From Bacteroidales bacterium (lineage in GTDB: Bacteria > Bacteroidota > Bacteroidia > Bacteroidales > JAFGXI01): a DNA stretch of 64,000 nt. The notes beneath the pieces were generated by a model. That model searched no databases. It was not told the DNA's origin and worked only from the letters and a program-made list of their open reading frames with translations. A program made the translations under genes and the position numbers. The stretch spans positions 84,146 through 148,145 of the forward strand of contig JAFGXI010000017.1 in the NCBI GenBank assembly GCA_016936665.1, in the 5' to 3' direction. This document shows, piece after piece, positions 16,377-24,201 of the stretch; position 1 is the first letter of the stretch, and each line of letters starts with the position of its first letter.

Positions 16377-17132
16377 CTACCAATCTTTTTCAACAGGCAC
16401 TTTCTGCCCTTTAACCATTTGCATCTTCATTTTTTTCTGCAAATCTTTTTCGTCGTTTTCAAGAGCATTCAGCATTTGTTCTGCTTTTTCTTTTGGAATT
16501 TGCTGTGCTTCAGACGGTTGTTGTTGCTGTTGCTGTTGATCTTGCTGCTGATCTTGTTGCTTTTTCTCTTGTTGATCCTTATTTTGTCGATCTTGATCTT
16601 TTTTATCCTTGTTTTGATCTTGATTCTGCTGTTGTTGATCTTTATTCTGATCTTGATCCTTGTTTTGTTCTTTATTTTGATCTTGATTTTGCTGTTGTTG
16701 TCGCTGTTGTTGTTTTAGCATTTGTTGTGCATAGGCCAGATTGTACCTTGTTTCATCATCTTTTGGATTATTTCGTAAAGCATTTTTGTATGCTTCTATG
16801 CTTTTTTCGAGCTGTTTTGCTTGAAACAAGGCATTTCCCAAATTATGGTAGGCTTGAGCTTTCTGAATTTTATCTTCCGTTAAATTAGCCACCGCTTGAA
16901 ACTGCGTAGCTGCTTCTTCGTATTTTTTTTGTCGAAACAATGCATCGCCCAAATTAAACCCTGCATCGAAACTCGAAGCATTAAGTTCTTGCGCTTTGCG
17001 ATATTTTAACTCTGAATTTTCGTAATCTTGTTGTTCGTACGAGGCGTTACCTTGACGAATCAAACTTTTTTCTTGTCCCCAAAGGGTTAAAACAGAAAAC
17101 CATGCTGAAATTACTAACAATAACCACTTCAT
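16377..17132 (-). CDS. batC: BatC: TPR protein with Gln/Asp/Lys/Asn-rich tail
   Basis: 251 residues: signal peptide MKWLLLVISAWFSVLTLWGQ, three to four TPR units (~20-135, SFDAGFNLGDALFRQKKYEEA, AQAYHNLGNALFQAKQLEKS), then a ~70-residue tract made almost only of Q, D, N, K and E (~140-210), and a short conserved end. The start overlaps the end of batB by 4 bases (ATGA), indicating translational coupling. The TPR part resembles BatC of other Bacteroidota and spirochaetes. The low-complexity tract probably varies in length between strains. Confidence 0.9.
   Translation of the reverse strand: MKWLLLVISAWFSVLTLWGQEKSLIRQGNASYEQQDYENSELKYRKAQELNASSFDAGFNLGDALFRQKKYEEAATQFQAVANLTEDKIQKAQAYHNLGNALFQAKQLEKSIEAYKNALRNNPKDDETRYNLAYAQQMLKQQQRQQQQNQDQNKEQNKDQDQNKDQQQQNQDQNKDKKDQDRQNKDQQEKKQQDQQQDQQQQQQQPSEAQQIPKEKAEQMLNALENDEKDLQKKMKMQMVKGQKVPVEKDW
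16518..16714. repeat. Low-complexity CTG/TTG/ATC-rich tract inside batC
   Basis: About 195 bases of irregular short repeats (TTGTTGCTG, GATCTTGTT) encode the Gln/Asp/Lys/Asn stretch of BatC on the minus strand. On the plus strand it creates spurious Leu- and Val-rich open frames, which I do not regard as genes. Confidence 0.85.
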
Positions 17133-18187
17133 TTATTTGTCTGTTTAGGTTTAACATGACTGGCATCCATAATATCGAGCCAATTTATTTTTTTAAAGAA
17201 TTTATTTTTTCTCCCTAATAATATTTGGTCTAGAACTAAAAATAATAGTGCTAATCCGAAGAAATATTGAAATCGATCTTCATAGTCGGCATACACTTTA
17301 CTCTCGAATTCTTGTTGATCCATCTTTTGCAAATCGTCGAGTAAATCGTCGAGTCTAGTTGCAGGAATGTAATCTCCATCGGCTTTTGCCGCCAATTGTT
17401 GCAAGAATGTTTCGTTAAGTTTAGTAATAACCACTTCTCCATTCTTATCGCGGCGATAATCTTTTCTTCCTAATCGATCGAAAACAGGTATTGGTGTTCC
17501 TTTTGGCAGTCCCATACCAATGGTGTAAATATGAATGCCTTTTTGCAAGGCTGTTTCTGCTGCCTCAAGAGCACCTTCTTCGTGGTTCTCGCCATCGGTA
17601 ATCAAAACCAGTACTTTATTTTTATCGTTATCGTCGGTAAAACTGTTGATGCTCAACTCTATCGCTTCTTGAATAACAGTTCCCTGCACGGGAATGATTC
17701 CCGGCGAAATAGAATTTAAAAACATTTTGGCCGCACTATAATCTGTTGTAGTAGGCATTTGCACATAGGCCTTTCCGGCAAACACAATCAGCCCTACTTT
17801 ATCGCCATGTAATTTATCGATAAGTTGAGAGATGGTTCTTTTAGCTCTTTCCAATCGGTTGGGTTTAATATCTTCTGCCAACATGCTATTAGAAACATCT
17901 AAAGCGATCATCATTTCAACCCCTTTTCGTTTTACTTCCTCAAGTTTAGAGCCGATCTGCGGATTGGCAAACCCTATTATAAAACTGGCTAAAGCTAAAT
18001 TAAACAATATCATTTTCCAACGCTGGCGAACAAGCGATCTGTCGGGCACAATAATATTCGACAAATCTTTATCTACAAAGCGATTAAGTCGTTTGGTTTG
18101 TTGTCGTTCGTTCCAAAAATAGAATAAAACTAAAACCGGAATTAATAAAAGAAAATATAATATTTTGCTATATTCAAATTGTATCAT
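17129..18187 (-). CDS. batB: BatB: von Willebrand A-domain membrane protein
   Basis: 352 residues with two N-terminal membrane helices (~8-25 and ~58-75), a VWA domain (~88-290) and a C-terminal helix (FQYFFGLALLFLVLDQILL). The metal-ion-dependent adhesion site is complete: ALDVSNSM (Asp97, Ser99, Ser101), a Thr loop and LITDGENHEEG. The VWA domain faces the periplasm and is expected to bind a protein partner. It follows batA with an 18-base gap and overlaps batC by 4 bases. Confidence 0.93.
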   Translation of the reverse strand: MIQFEYSKILYFLLLIPVLVLFYFWNERQQTKRLNRFVDKDLSNIIVPDRSLVRQRWKMILFNLALASFIIGFANPQIGSKLEEVKRKGVEMMIALDVSNSMLAEDIKPNRLERAKRTISQLIDKLHGDKVGLIVFAGKAYVQMPTTTDYSAAKMFLNSISPGIIPVQGTVIQEAIELSINSFTDDNDKNKVLVLITDGENHEEGALEAAETALQKGIHIYTIGMGLPKGTPIPVFDRLGRKDYRRDKNGEVVITKLNETFLQQLAAKADGDYIPATRLDDLLDDLQKMDQQEFESKVYADYEDRFQYFFGLALLFLVLDQILLGRKNKFFKKINWLDIMDASHVKPKQTNK

Positions 18188-18205
18188 TACTTATCAAACT
18201 TTTAG

Positions 18206-19201
18206 TTAACTCATCGATTTAAGAATAGTTTGTCTGGCCACAAATTCAAACAATAAAAGCAAGCCCGCAATCAAAGCGTAAATAAAGAATTCTTCGTTTT
18301 TACTACTAAACTCGTTGACATTGATTTTAGTTTTTTCCAACTGTTCTATTTCTTTATATATATCTTTTAAAGATTGATTATCGGTCGCTCTAAAATAAGC
18401 CCCATCGGTAATTTTCGAAATTTCCTTTAGGGTAGGTTCGTCGATGTTTACATCCATCATTTGAGTTTGTGTTCCGAACAAAGTTTGAACAGGGTAAGGC
18501 GCTTGACCTCTTGTACCAACGCCAACGGTATATACACGAATTTGAAAGTTTGATGCAATTTCTGCTGCTGTAAGTGGAGAAATATCGCCTTTGTTATTTT
18601 CGCCATCGGTAAGCAAAATAACAATCTTACTTTTTGCTTCGCTTTCTTTTAGTCTATTAACAGCGTTGGCCAGTCCCATACCTATAGCAGTACCATCCTC
18701 AATCATTCCTGTTTTAACGTTTTTCAATAAGTTGATTAACACATCGTGATCGGAAGTAATTGGGCATTGTGTAAAGCTTTCGCCAGCAAAAACCACCAAT
18801 CCAATTCTATCGTTTATACGTTCTTTGATGAAGTCTTCGGCCACATTAACAGCCGCTTTCAATCGATCTGGTTTAAGGTCTTGCGCCAACATACTCGACG
18901 AAATATCTAAAGCTAAAACAATATCGATACCTTCTGTCGAAACATTTTTCCATTGATCGGTCGATTGTGGTCTGGCTAAAACAATAATTATTAATGAAAT
19001 TGCCAACATGCGAGTACCAAACAAAAAATGTTTAAGGTAAACTTTGTACGAGGTTTTTGTATTTTTAAAAGCCTGTAAAGACGCTAACTGAACGTCGGAA
19101 TCGATACTACGATTTTTCCATATATACCATGCTACGAAAGGAATTAATCCAAACAGTAAATATAAAAACCCGATATTTGCAAATTCAATATTATGCATCA
19201 T
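18206..19201 (-). CDS. batA: BatA: von Willebrand A-domain membrane protein
   Basis: 331 residues with the same plan as BatB: N-terminal helices (~10-26 and ~62-76), a VWA domain with an intact metal site (ALDISSSM, Asp99/Ser101/Ser103; LLTDGENNKGD) and a C-terminal helix (FFIYALIAGLLLLFEFV). BatA and BatB are paralogues expected to act as a pair. The start (MM) overlaps the upstream DUF4381-like gene by 11 bases. Confidence 0.93.
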   Translation of the reverse strand: MMHNIEFANIGFLYLLFGLIPFVAWYIWKNRSIDSDVQLASLQAFKNTKTSYKVYLKHFLFGTRMLAISLIIIVLARPQSTDQWKNVSTEGIDIVLALDISSSMLAQDLKPDRLKAAVNVAEDFIKERINDRIGLVVFAGESFTQCPITSDHDVLINLLKNVKTGMIEDGTAIGMGLANAVNRLKESEAKSKIVILLTDGENNKGDISPLTAAEIASNFQIRVYTVGVGTRGQAPYPVQTLFGTQTQMMDVNIDEPTLKEISKITDGAYFRATDNQSLKDIYKEIEQLEKTKINVNEFSSKNEEFFIYALIAGLLLLFEFVARQTILKSMS

Positions 19202-20150
19202 GACTTGGTTCCTCCTTGCTTACAACTTTTTCGTTGATTTGTGTCGATTCCACAATTTTATAAGCATTCTTCAACGATAAATCGTTTTCGTGAGCCAATG
19301 GTTTTACCTTGGCAAATTTGGCCATATCGGCTAAAGACAGAACTTGTTTAACGGCGACAAACACTTCGTCGTTTAACATTTTCGATGATGAAAACAGCTC
19401 GAATATTTCCTGAGAGGTCGATTCCATAGCCGCCACTTGAAAACGATTTTCAAAATAATTTCTTAATATTTCCGACAATTCAATGAAATACTCTTTAGTT
19501 CGATCGTTTTGCCAAAGTTTCTTTTCTTTAAGTTGCGCTAAAGCACGTAATGCAATTACATGGGCTTCTTCTTTTGGTACAATAATTTTAACCGGAGCTT
19601 GTTCTTTTTTGCGCGACTTTTTCCACCACCAAAAAGCGATGCCTGCTATTATAAATAGGCCCAACAGTGCTAACAAATATGGATATGCTTCTTTAAGAAA
19701 CTCAATGAGTGACCAAGGGGCAGCAACTGGCGATTTAATGTCGAACACTTCTTGTTTAGTTGTATCGACTGCAATTGTAGCTACAGCAAATAGAATAGGT
19801 TCTGTTTGCAGCGTGTCGCCACTTGTTTTTTCTATAAGCATTTGGGGTGGTATAGCATAGTAACCACTGTCAAACGAGGTAATTGAGTAGTTCAACAAAT
19901 AATGTTGAAAATCCGGATTGTCTTTTATTGTGTCGATAGTCCAATCGACTATTTCTATCGATTTCGAGAGTGTATCTTGAGCAATAGGTACAATTAATTC
20001 GGATTGCACCGGGGCTTGAATATCTATTTTTAAGTGTGCTTGATCGCCAATGCTGATTAAATTGGTGTCTAAACTTGCTTTAATGTTGGTTTCTTGAGCC
20101 CAAGCAAAACTAAAAAACGAAATCAATATGATTAAAATCCAACTTCGCAT
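19191..20150 (-). CDS. DUF4381-like membrane protein of the bat operon
   Basis: 319 residues: signal peptide MRSWILIILISFFSFAWAQ, a periplasmic beta-rich domain (~20-150, LDTNLISIGDQAHLKIDI), one membrane helix (~155-175, YLLALLGLFIIAGIAFWWWKK) and a cytosolic helical domain (~200-300, YFIELSEILRNYFENRF, STSQEIFELF) as in DUF4381 proteins that accompany MoxR-VWA systems. The N-terminal part recalls the BatD beta-sandwich. It sits between DUF58 and batA, the usual place of this gene in Bacteroidota bat loci. The role is presumably structural, and no catalytic motif is visible. Confidence 0.82.
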   Translation of the reverse strand: MRSWILIILISFFSFAWAQETNIKASLDTNLISIGDQAHLKIDIQAPVQSELIVPIAQDTLSKSIEIVDWTIDTIKDNPDFQHYLLNYSITSFDSGYYAIPPQMLIEKTSGDTLQTEPILFAVATIAVDTTKQEVFDIKSPVAAPWSLIEFLKEAYPYLLALLGLFIIAGIAFWWWKKSRKKEQAPVKIIVPKEEAHVIALRALAQLKEKKLWQNDRTKEYFIELSEILRNYFENRFQVAAMESTSQEIFELFSSSKMLNDEVFVAVKQVLSLADMAKFAKVKPLAHENDLSLKNAYKIVESTQINEKVVSKEEPSHDA

Positions 20151-20156
20151 TGTCTT

Positions 20157-21023
20157 TTAACTTCTATGTTTAAATAATGTAATTAATGAACGAACGTAAT
20201 CTCTACCTGTTTCCAAATCAATGGCATCGACGCCATTTTTAGAAAACACGGTTTGTAATTCTTCAGTATATTTTTTCCACCAATTGTTGTATGCATTTCT
20301 AACCTCTTTGCTCGAAGTATCGATCCATTTTTTTTGGCCGGTTTCTGCATCTAGTCCTTGAATAAGACCAACATCAGGTAGCGATTTCTCGTGTCTGTCG
20401 AAAACTCTAAGAGCAATAACATCGTGCTTATTATTGGCAATTTTTAAGGCTGTATTGAAATCTTGATCGATAAAGTCGCTAAGAATAAAACCGGTACTTC
20501 TTTTCTTGATAACATTGGTATAAAATCTTAATGCTTCTGAAATGTTTGTCCCTTTGTGCTCTGGTGTGAATTCTATTAAGTCTCTAATGATTCTTAAAAT
20601 ATGTTTTTTCCCTTTTTGAGGAGGAATATACCGTTCGACCTGATCGGAGAAAAAGATAACGCCAATTTTATCGTTATTTGCTATTGCCGAAAATGATAGA
20701 ACAGCAGCCACTTCGGTAATTAAATCGCGTTTAAGTTGCATATGCGTTCCGAACATTTTCGATGCGCTTACATCGACCAAAAGCATGACTGTCATTTCTC
20801 GCTCTTCTTCAAAAATCTTCACAAAAGGATGATTAAAGCGAGCCGTAACATTCCAATCGATTCCTTTGATAGGATCGCCATACTGATATTCACGAACTTC
20901 GCTAAAAGTCATCCCTTTACCTTTGAAAGCAGAATGGTACTCTCCGGCGAAGATTTGGTTCGACAAGCCTCGCGTTTTAATCTCAATTTTACGTACTTTT
21001 TTGAGTAATTCAGTCGTATCCAC
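20157..21023 (-). CDS. DUF58 protein (MoxR-associated, VWA-like)
   Basis: The 288-residue soluble protein carries the DUF58 signature GKGMTFSEVREYQYGDPIK followed by IDWNVTARF and the VWA-like LVDVSASKMFG. DUF58 proteins are regular companions of MoxR AAA+ ATPases and are thought to be brought to, or remodelled with, VWA proteins. It lies 6 bases from the DUF4381-like gene and 16 bases after the small unknown ORF. Confidence 0.93.
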   Translation of the reverse strand: MDTTELLKKVRKIEIKTRGLSNQIFAGEYHSAFKGKGMTFSEVREYQYGDPIKGIDWNVTARFNHPFVKIFEEEREMTVMLLVDVSASKMFGTHMQLKRDLITEVAAVLSFSAIANNDKIGVIFFSDQVERYIPPQKGKKHILRIIRDLIEFTPEHKGTNISEALRFYTNVIKKRSTGFILSDFIDQDFNTALKIANNKHDVIALRVFDRHEKSLPDVGLIQGLDAETGQKKWIDTSSKEVRNAYNNWWKKYTEELQTVFSKNGVDAIDLETGRDYVRSLITLFKHRS

Positions 21024-21039
21024 AATGGAAAGATTTAGA

Positions 21040-21291
21040 TTATTTCAATTTTTTTACCACTTTTTTCTGATCTATAATATATGCTGCTCTAACATTGGCA
21101 TGTTTAACAACTTTATCTATAGTAGAGGAATTATTATCGAAATTCAACTTTTGAATTTTTGCTTCGTGCACCGAAGCATTAGCCATACTTTCGATGATGC
21201 AAGAATCGGCTACTGCTTTACCAAAATTTTCTTCGATATATTCAGGCCATTTTTTATCGGCATATGGTATAGTGAAAATTAATTTACTCAT
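21040..21291 (-). CDS. 83-aa protein of unknown function inside the moxR-bat operon
   Basis: A small soluble protein with no signal peptide, membrane helix or recognised domain. It has a mixed helix/strand pattern (MSKLIFTIPYADKKWPEYIE, then VVKHANVRAAYIID) and a basic end (KKVVKKLK). Spacing to DUF58 (16 bases) and moxR (51 bases), the same strand and no other gene in the gap support that it is a real operon member. I know of no usual bat-operon gene of this size at this place. The function is unknown. Confidence 0.65.
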   Translation of the reverse strand: MSKLIFTIPYADKKWPEYIEENFGKAVADSCIIESMANASVHEAKIQKLNFDNNSSTIDKVVKHANVRAAYIIDQKKVVKKLK

Positions 21292-21342
21292 CTTTAAAAT
21301 AGTTTAATAGTTAAAAAATAATGATTCAGAAAATATCGAAAC

Positions 21343-22350
21343 CTAAGGTACTTCCACCGTATTAAGGATTTCTGAAATTATCTCTTCGCTGGTAATATTT
21401 TCTGCCTCAGCTTCATATGTTAAGCCAATTCTATGACGAAGTACATCGTGGCAAACGGCTCTAACATCTTCCGGAATAACATAGCCTCTTCGTTTGATAA
21501 AAGCGTAAGCTTTAGCTGCCAATGCCAAATTGATTGTTGCCCTAGGCGATGCGCCATAACCAATTAAATTAACAAACTTTTCGAGCTGATGCTCTTTAGG
21601 GAAACGCGTAGCAAACACAATATCGACGATGTATTTTTCAATTTTTTCGTCCATATAAACATCTTTGACTACATCTCTAGCTTTAATGATATCTTCAGTT
21701 TTAAGAACTTTGTTTGCTTTAGCAAATGCTTTGGCCATATTCTGTCGAAGGATAAGTTGTTCTTCTGCTTTTTTAGGATAGGATATAACTAACTTAAGCA
21801 TAAAACGGTCGACTTGTGCTTCGGGAAGTGGGTAAGTTCCTTCTTGCTCTATCGGGTTTTGTGTAGCTAAAACTAAGAAAGGCTCCTCTAGTTTGTATGT
21901 ACTTTCGCCAATTGTTACTTGTCGTTCTTGCATAGCTTCTAAAAGCGCTGATTGAACTTTGGCCGGCGAACGGTTAATCTCATCAGCTAAAATAAAATTG
22001 GCGAAAATTGGACCTTTTTTTACCACGAACTCTTCGTTCTTTTGACTATAAATAAGCGTTCCAAGCAAATCGGCAGGTAATAAGTCCGGAGTAAACTGAA
22101 TACGGCTGAACTTTGCATCGATAGATCTTGCCAGAGTATTAATGGCTAATGTTTTTGCCAAACCGGGCACCCCTTCCAGCAAAATATGACCATTGGAAAG
22201 AAGACCTATAAGCAAACCTTCGATAAGGTGCTTTTGGCCAACAATAACCTTGTTCATTTCCATATTTAGCACATCAACAAAAGCACTTTCTCTTTCGATG
22301 CGCTCGTTTAATTCTCTGATGTCTACATTTTGATCGTTTATTGTCTCCAT
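21343..22350 (-). CDS. moxR: MoxR-family AAA+ ATPase
   Basis: Start chosen at the ATG at 22350 (335 aa). The longer frame from 22401 begins inside the promoter -7 box. Walker A is GVPGLAKT (~60-67), Walker B is FILADEINRSPAK, sensor 1 is VLATQNPIEQEGTYPLPEAQ, and the C-terminal lid contains GASPRA. MoxR ATPases act as chaperones that mature or remodel VWA-domain complexes, here BatA/BatB. It is the first gene of an operon running moxR, 83-aa ORF, DUF58, DUF4381-like, batA, batB, batC, batD, batE. Confidence 0.96.
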   Translation of the reverse strand: METINDQNVDIRELNERIERESAFVDVLNMEMNKVIVGQKHLIEGLLIGLLSNGHILLEGVPGLAKTLAINTLARSIDAKFSRIQFTPDLLPADLLGTLIYSQKNEEFVVKKGPIFANFILADEINRSPAKVQSALLEAMQERQVTIGESTYKLEEPFLVLATQNPIEQEGTYPLPEAQVDRFMLKLVISYPKKAEEQLILRQNMAKAFAKANKVLKTEDIIKARDVVKDVYMDEKIEKYIVDIVFATRFPKEHQLEKFVNLIGYGASPRATINLALAAKAYAFIKRRGYVIPEDVRAVCHDVLRHRIGLTYEAEAENITSEEIISEILNTVEVP

Positions 22351-22398
22351 CTTTAATTGTTTAATAACTTTTAGTGATTCATTTCTAAAAAACACCAG

Positions 22399-22406
22399 CA
22401 AAGATA
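22399..22406 (-). promoter_or_regulatory. Promoter -7 element of the moxR-bat operon
   Basis: TATCTTTG on the minus strand (TAnnTTTG). The implied transcription start near 22395 rules out the ATG at 22401 and favours the moxR start at 22350. Confidence 0.6.
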
Positions 22407-22699
22407 AAGGGCTGTATTCTTAAGTAGTTTAAAGCTTTCTTAATTTTCCTTAATCGTGTAATTAGCAGTGTTTTTTATTAAAACACACTAAATTAAATGT
22501 TTCTGACTGCTGTGTTTTTGATTGGCTGTTAAAAAATGTTAAGCCACAATCTATATCATTGATTATTTCTTAATGGAGATATTTTATTTCTTATAATCTT
22601 TGTCTCAACCTCAATCAAACTAAATGCAAACAACATTAATGAACTTAAAATTTATAAATATCAAACCAACCAGCTTTATCGATCTTCAAACTAATATTC

Positions 22700-22707
22700 T
22701 AACTTTG
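22700..22707 (+). promoter_or_regulatory. Promoter -7 element of truA, next to the start codon
   Basis: TAACTTTG fits TAnnTTTG and ends 4 bases before the truA ATG, so the mRNA would start at or next to the start codon. TTTA at 22675-22678 could be a -33 box, with 21-base spacing. Confidence 0.55.
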
Positions 22708-22711
22708 TACC

Positions 22712-23437
22712 ATGCGATACTTTATAGAACTAGCATATAAGGGCACTCATTTTCACGGATGGCAAGTTCAGCCGGGAGCTATTACAGTTCAAGAAAGTAT
22801 CGAAAAAGCATTAAGCACCAAATTAAGAACCACGATTCGATTAACTGGTGCAGGAAGAACAGACGCAGGAGTGCATGCTTCTTTTTTCGTTGCTCATTTC
22901 GACACCGATGCACAGTTCAATCCTTCTGTTGTAATTTTAGGGTTGAATCATTTAGTTGGGCAAGATATCGTTATTTATAAGATTTACTCTGTAAAAGCCG
23001 ATTTACATGCACGATTCGACGCTAAAAGTCGATGCTACGAATATCGTATTTCTAGAATTAAAAATCCTTTTTACAAGGAAACTACAACATTATTAACAAG
23101 AACGCTCGATATTGATTTAATGCGAGAAGCTAGTGCCATTTTATTTAATCATCAAGATTTCACAAGCTTTAGTAAGTTGCACACCGATACAAAAACCAAT
23201 AATTGTAAAATCATGCAAGCAGAATGGATCGAAAACGGGCAACTACTCATTTTCAAAATTAAAGCCGATCGTTTTTTAAGAAACATGGTGCGAGCTATTG
23301 TTGGCACTTTGCTCGATGTAGGCGAGAAAAAAATTACGCCCGAAGAATTCGAGCGTATTATTATAGCTAAAAATCGTTCCTTGGCCGGGCAATCTGCCCC
23401 ACCTGAGGGTTTGTTTTTGACAAATATCGAATATTAA
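22712..23437 (+). CDS. truA: tRNA pseudouridine(38-40) synthase
   Basis: The 241-residue protein fits TruA: RYFIELAYKGTHFHGWQVQP at the N-terminus, and catalytic Asp51 in GAGRTDAGVHA. DRFLRNMVRAIVGTL is the second conserved block. It modifies uridines 38-40 in the anticodon arm. The ATG at 22712 gives the canonical N-terminus, so the very short implied leader is not an artefact of a wrong start. Its 3' end overlaps the convergent glutathione peroxidase by 4 bases. Confidence 0.97.
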   Translation: MRYFIELAYKGTHFHGWQVQPGAITVQESIEKALSTKLRTTIRLTGAGRTDAGVHASFFVAHFDTDAQFNPSVVILGLNHLVGQDIVIYKIYSVKADLHARFDAKSRCYEYRISRIKNPFYKETTTLLTRTLDIDLMREASAILFNHQDFTSFSKLHTDTKTNNCKIMQAEWIENGQLLIFKIKADRFLRNMVRAIVGTLLDVGEKKITPEEFERIIIAKNRSLAGQSAPPEGLFLTNIEY

Positions 23438-23976
23438 GACCGACCTTCTATCCATGCAACGATAGCCTCATCGTCTGGTTTTGTTGATGGAGAAAAATAT
23501 TTAACTAAATTTCCATTTTCATCGATTAAATATTTTTGAAAGTTCCATTTAACTTTTGAATCTTCCACACCATTCAATGCTTTCTCGGTTAGCCATTGGT
23601 ACAATGGATGCATATCGTCGCCTTTAACCGATATTTTAGACATAATTGGAAAAGTAACACCATAATTTAAAGAGCAAAACGATTTAATTTCCTCGTTTGT
23701 TCCCGGTTCTTGCTTTAGAAAATTATTTGCCGGAAAGCCGATTATTACAAAATTTTGATCTTTATACTTTTCATATAAAGCTTGTAATGCTTCGTACTGC
23801 GGCGTATAACCACATTTTGACGCCACATTTACTACTAGCACTTTTTTACCTTTAAGCTGACTTAAAGCAAAGCTGTTTCCATCGATATCTTTTACAACAA
23901 AATCGTGAAATTTCTCCTGACTAAAAGCCTGAGAAATGATCACTAATCCTAAAATCAATGTAATTATCTTTTTCAT
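23434..23976 (-). CDS. Glutathione peroxidase-family thiol peroxidase, exported
   Basis: 180 residues with signal peptide MKKIITLILGLVIISQAFSQ. The peroxidatic cysteine is Cys55 in VASKCGYTPQ. The partner motifs are GFPANNF (with Gln in FLKQEPGT) and KWNFQKYLID. The residue is Cys, not selenocysteine. It reduces peroxides, probably with thioredoxin-like donors rather than glutathione, and by its signal peptide acts in the periplasm. No -7 box of the TAnnTTTG type is visible upstream. Confidence 0.93.
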   Translation of the reverse strand: MKKIITLILGLVIISQAFSQEKFHDFVVKDIDGNSFALSQLKGKKVLVVNVASKCGYTPQYEALQALYEKYKDQNFVIIGFPANNFLKQEPGTNEEIKSFCSLNYGVTFPIMSKISVKGDDMHPLYQWLTEKALNGVEDSKVKWNFQKYLIDENGNLVKYFSPSTKPDDEAIVAWIEGRS

Positions 23977-24201
23977 TTTTTAAATTTTTTTACTGAATAT
24001 GTGTTAAATATTCTATTTATTAGATTGTTATTTTTATTTTGTCTAAATAAGAATATATTTAGATTAAATGCAAATTAATATCGTTTAATATAGCCATATA
24101 AATTTATTATCTTCGAACAGCCTTTTGGGTTGAAATTAAATGATGGAAACTCAATTAAAAAATTGATAAAAAAAGCTAGAATAATCATCAATACTTAAAG
24201 T

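Larger units (their letters stand above)
22351..22711. other. 361-bp divergent regulatory region between moxR and truA
   Basis: There is no gene here. It holds the moxR -7 box (22399-22406, minus) and the truA -7 box (22700-22707, plus). Between them lies a 7-bp hairpin (GTGTTTT 22468-22474 / AAAACAC 22480-22486). The hairpin overlaps a 15-bp element, GCAGTGTTTTTTATT (22466-22480), that recurs imperfectly as GCTGTGTTTTTGATT (22509-22523). The rest is AT-rich without visible structure. Confidence 0.6.

Noticed and set aside
16419..16888. Plus-strand Leu- and Val-rich open frames
   Set aside because: They are antisense to the Gln/Asp-rich repeat of batC and arise from its base composition. No start context or plausible protein.
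22468..22486. Hairpin GTGTTTT / AAAACAC as a terminator
   Set aside because: No T-run on either strand and no gene ending nearby; kept only as a possible regulatory element.
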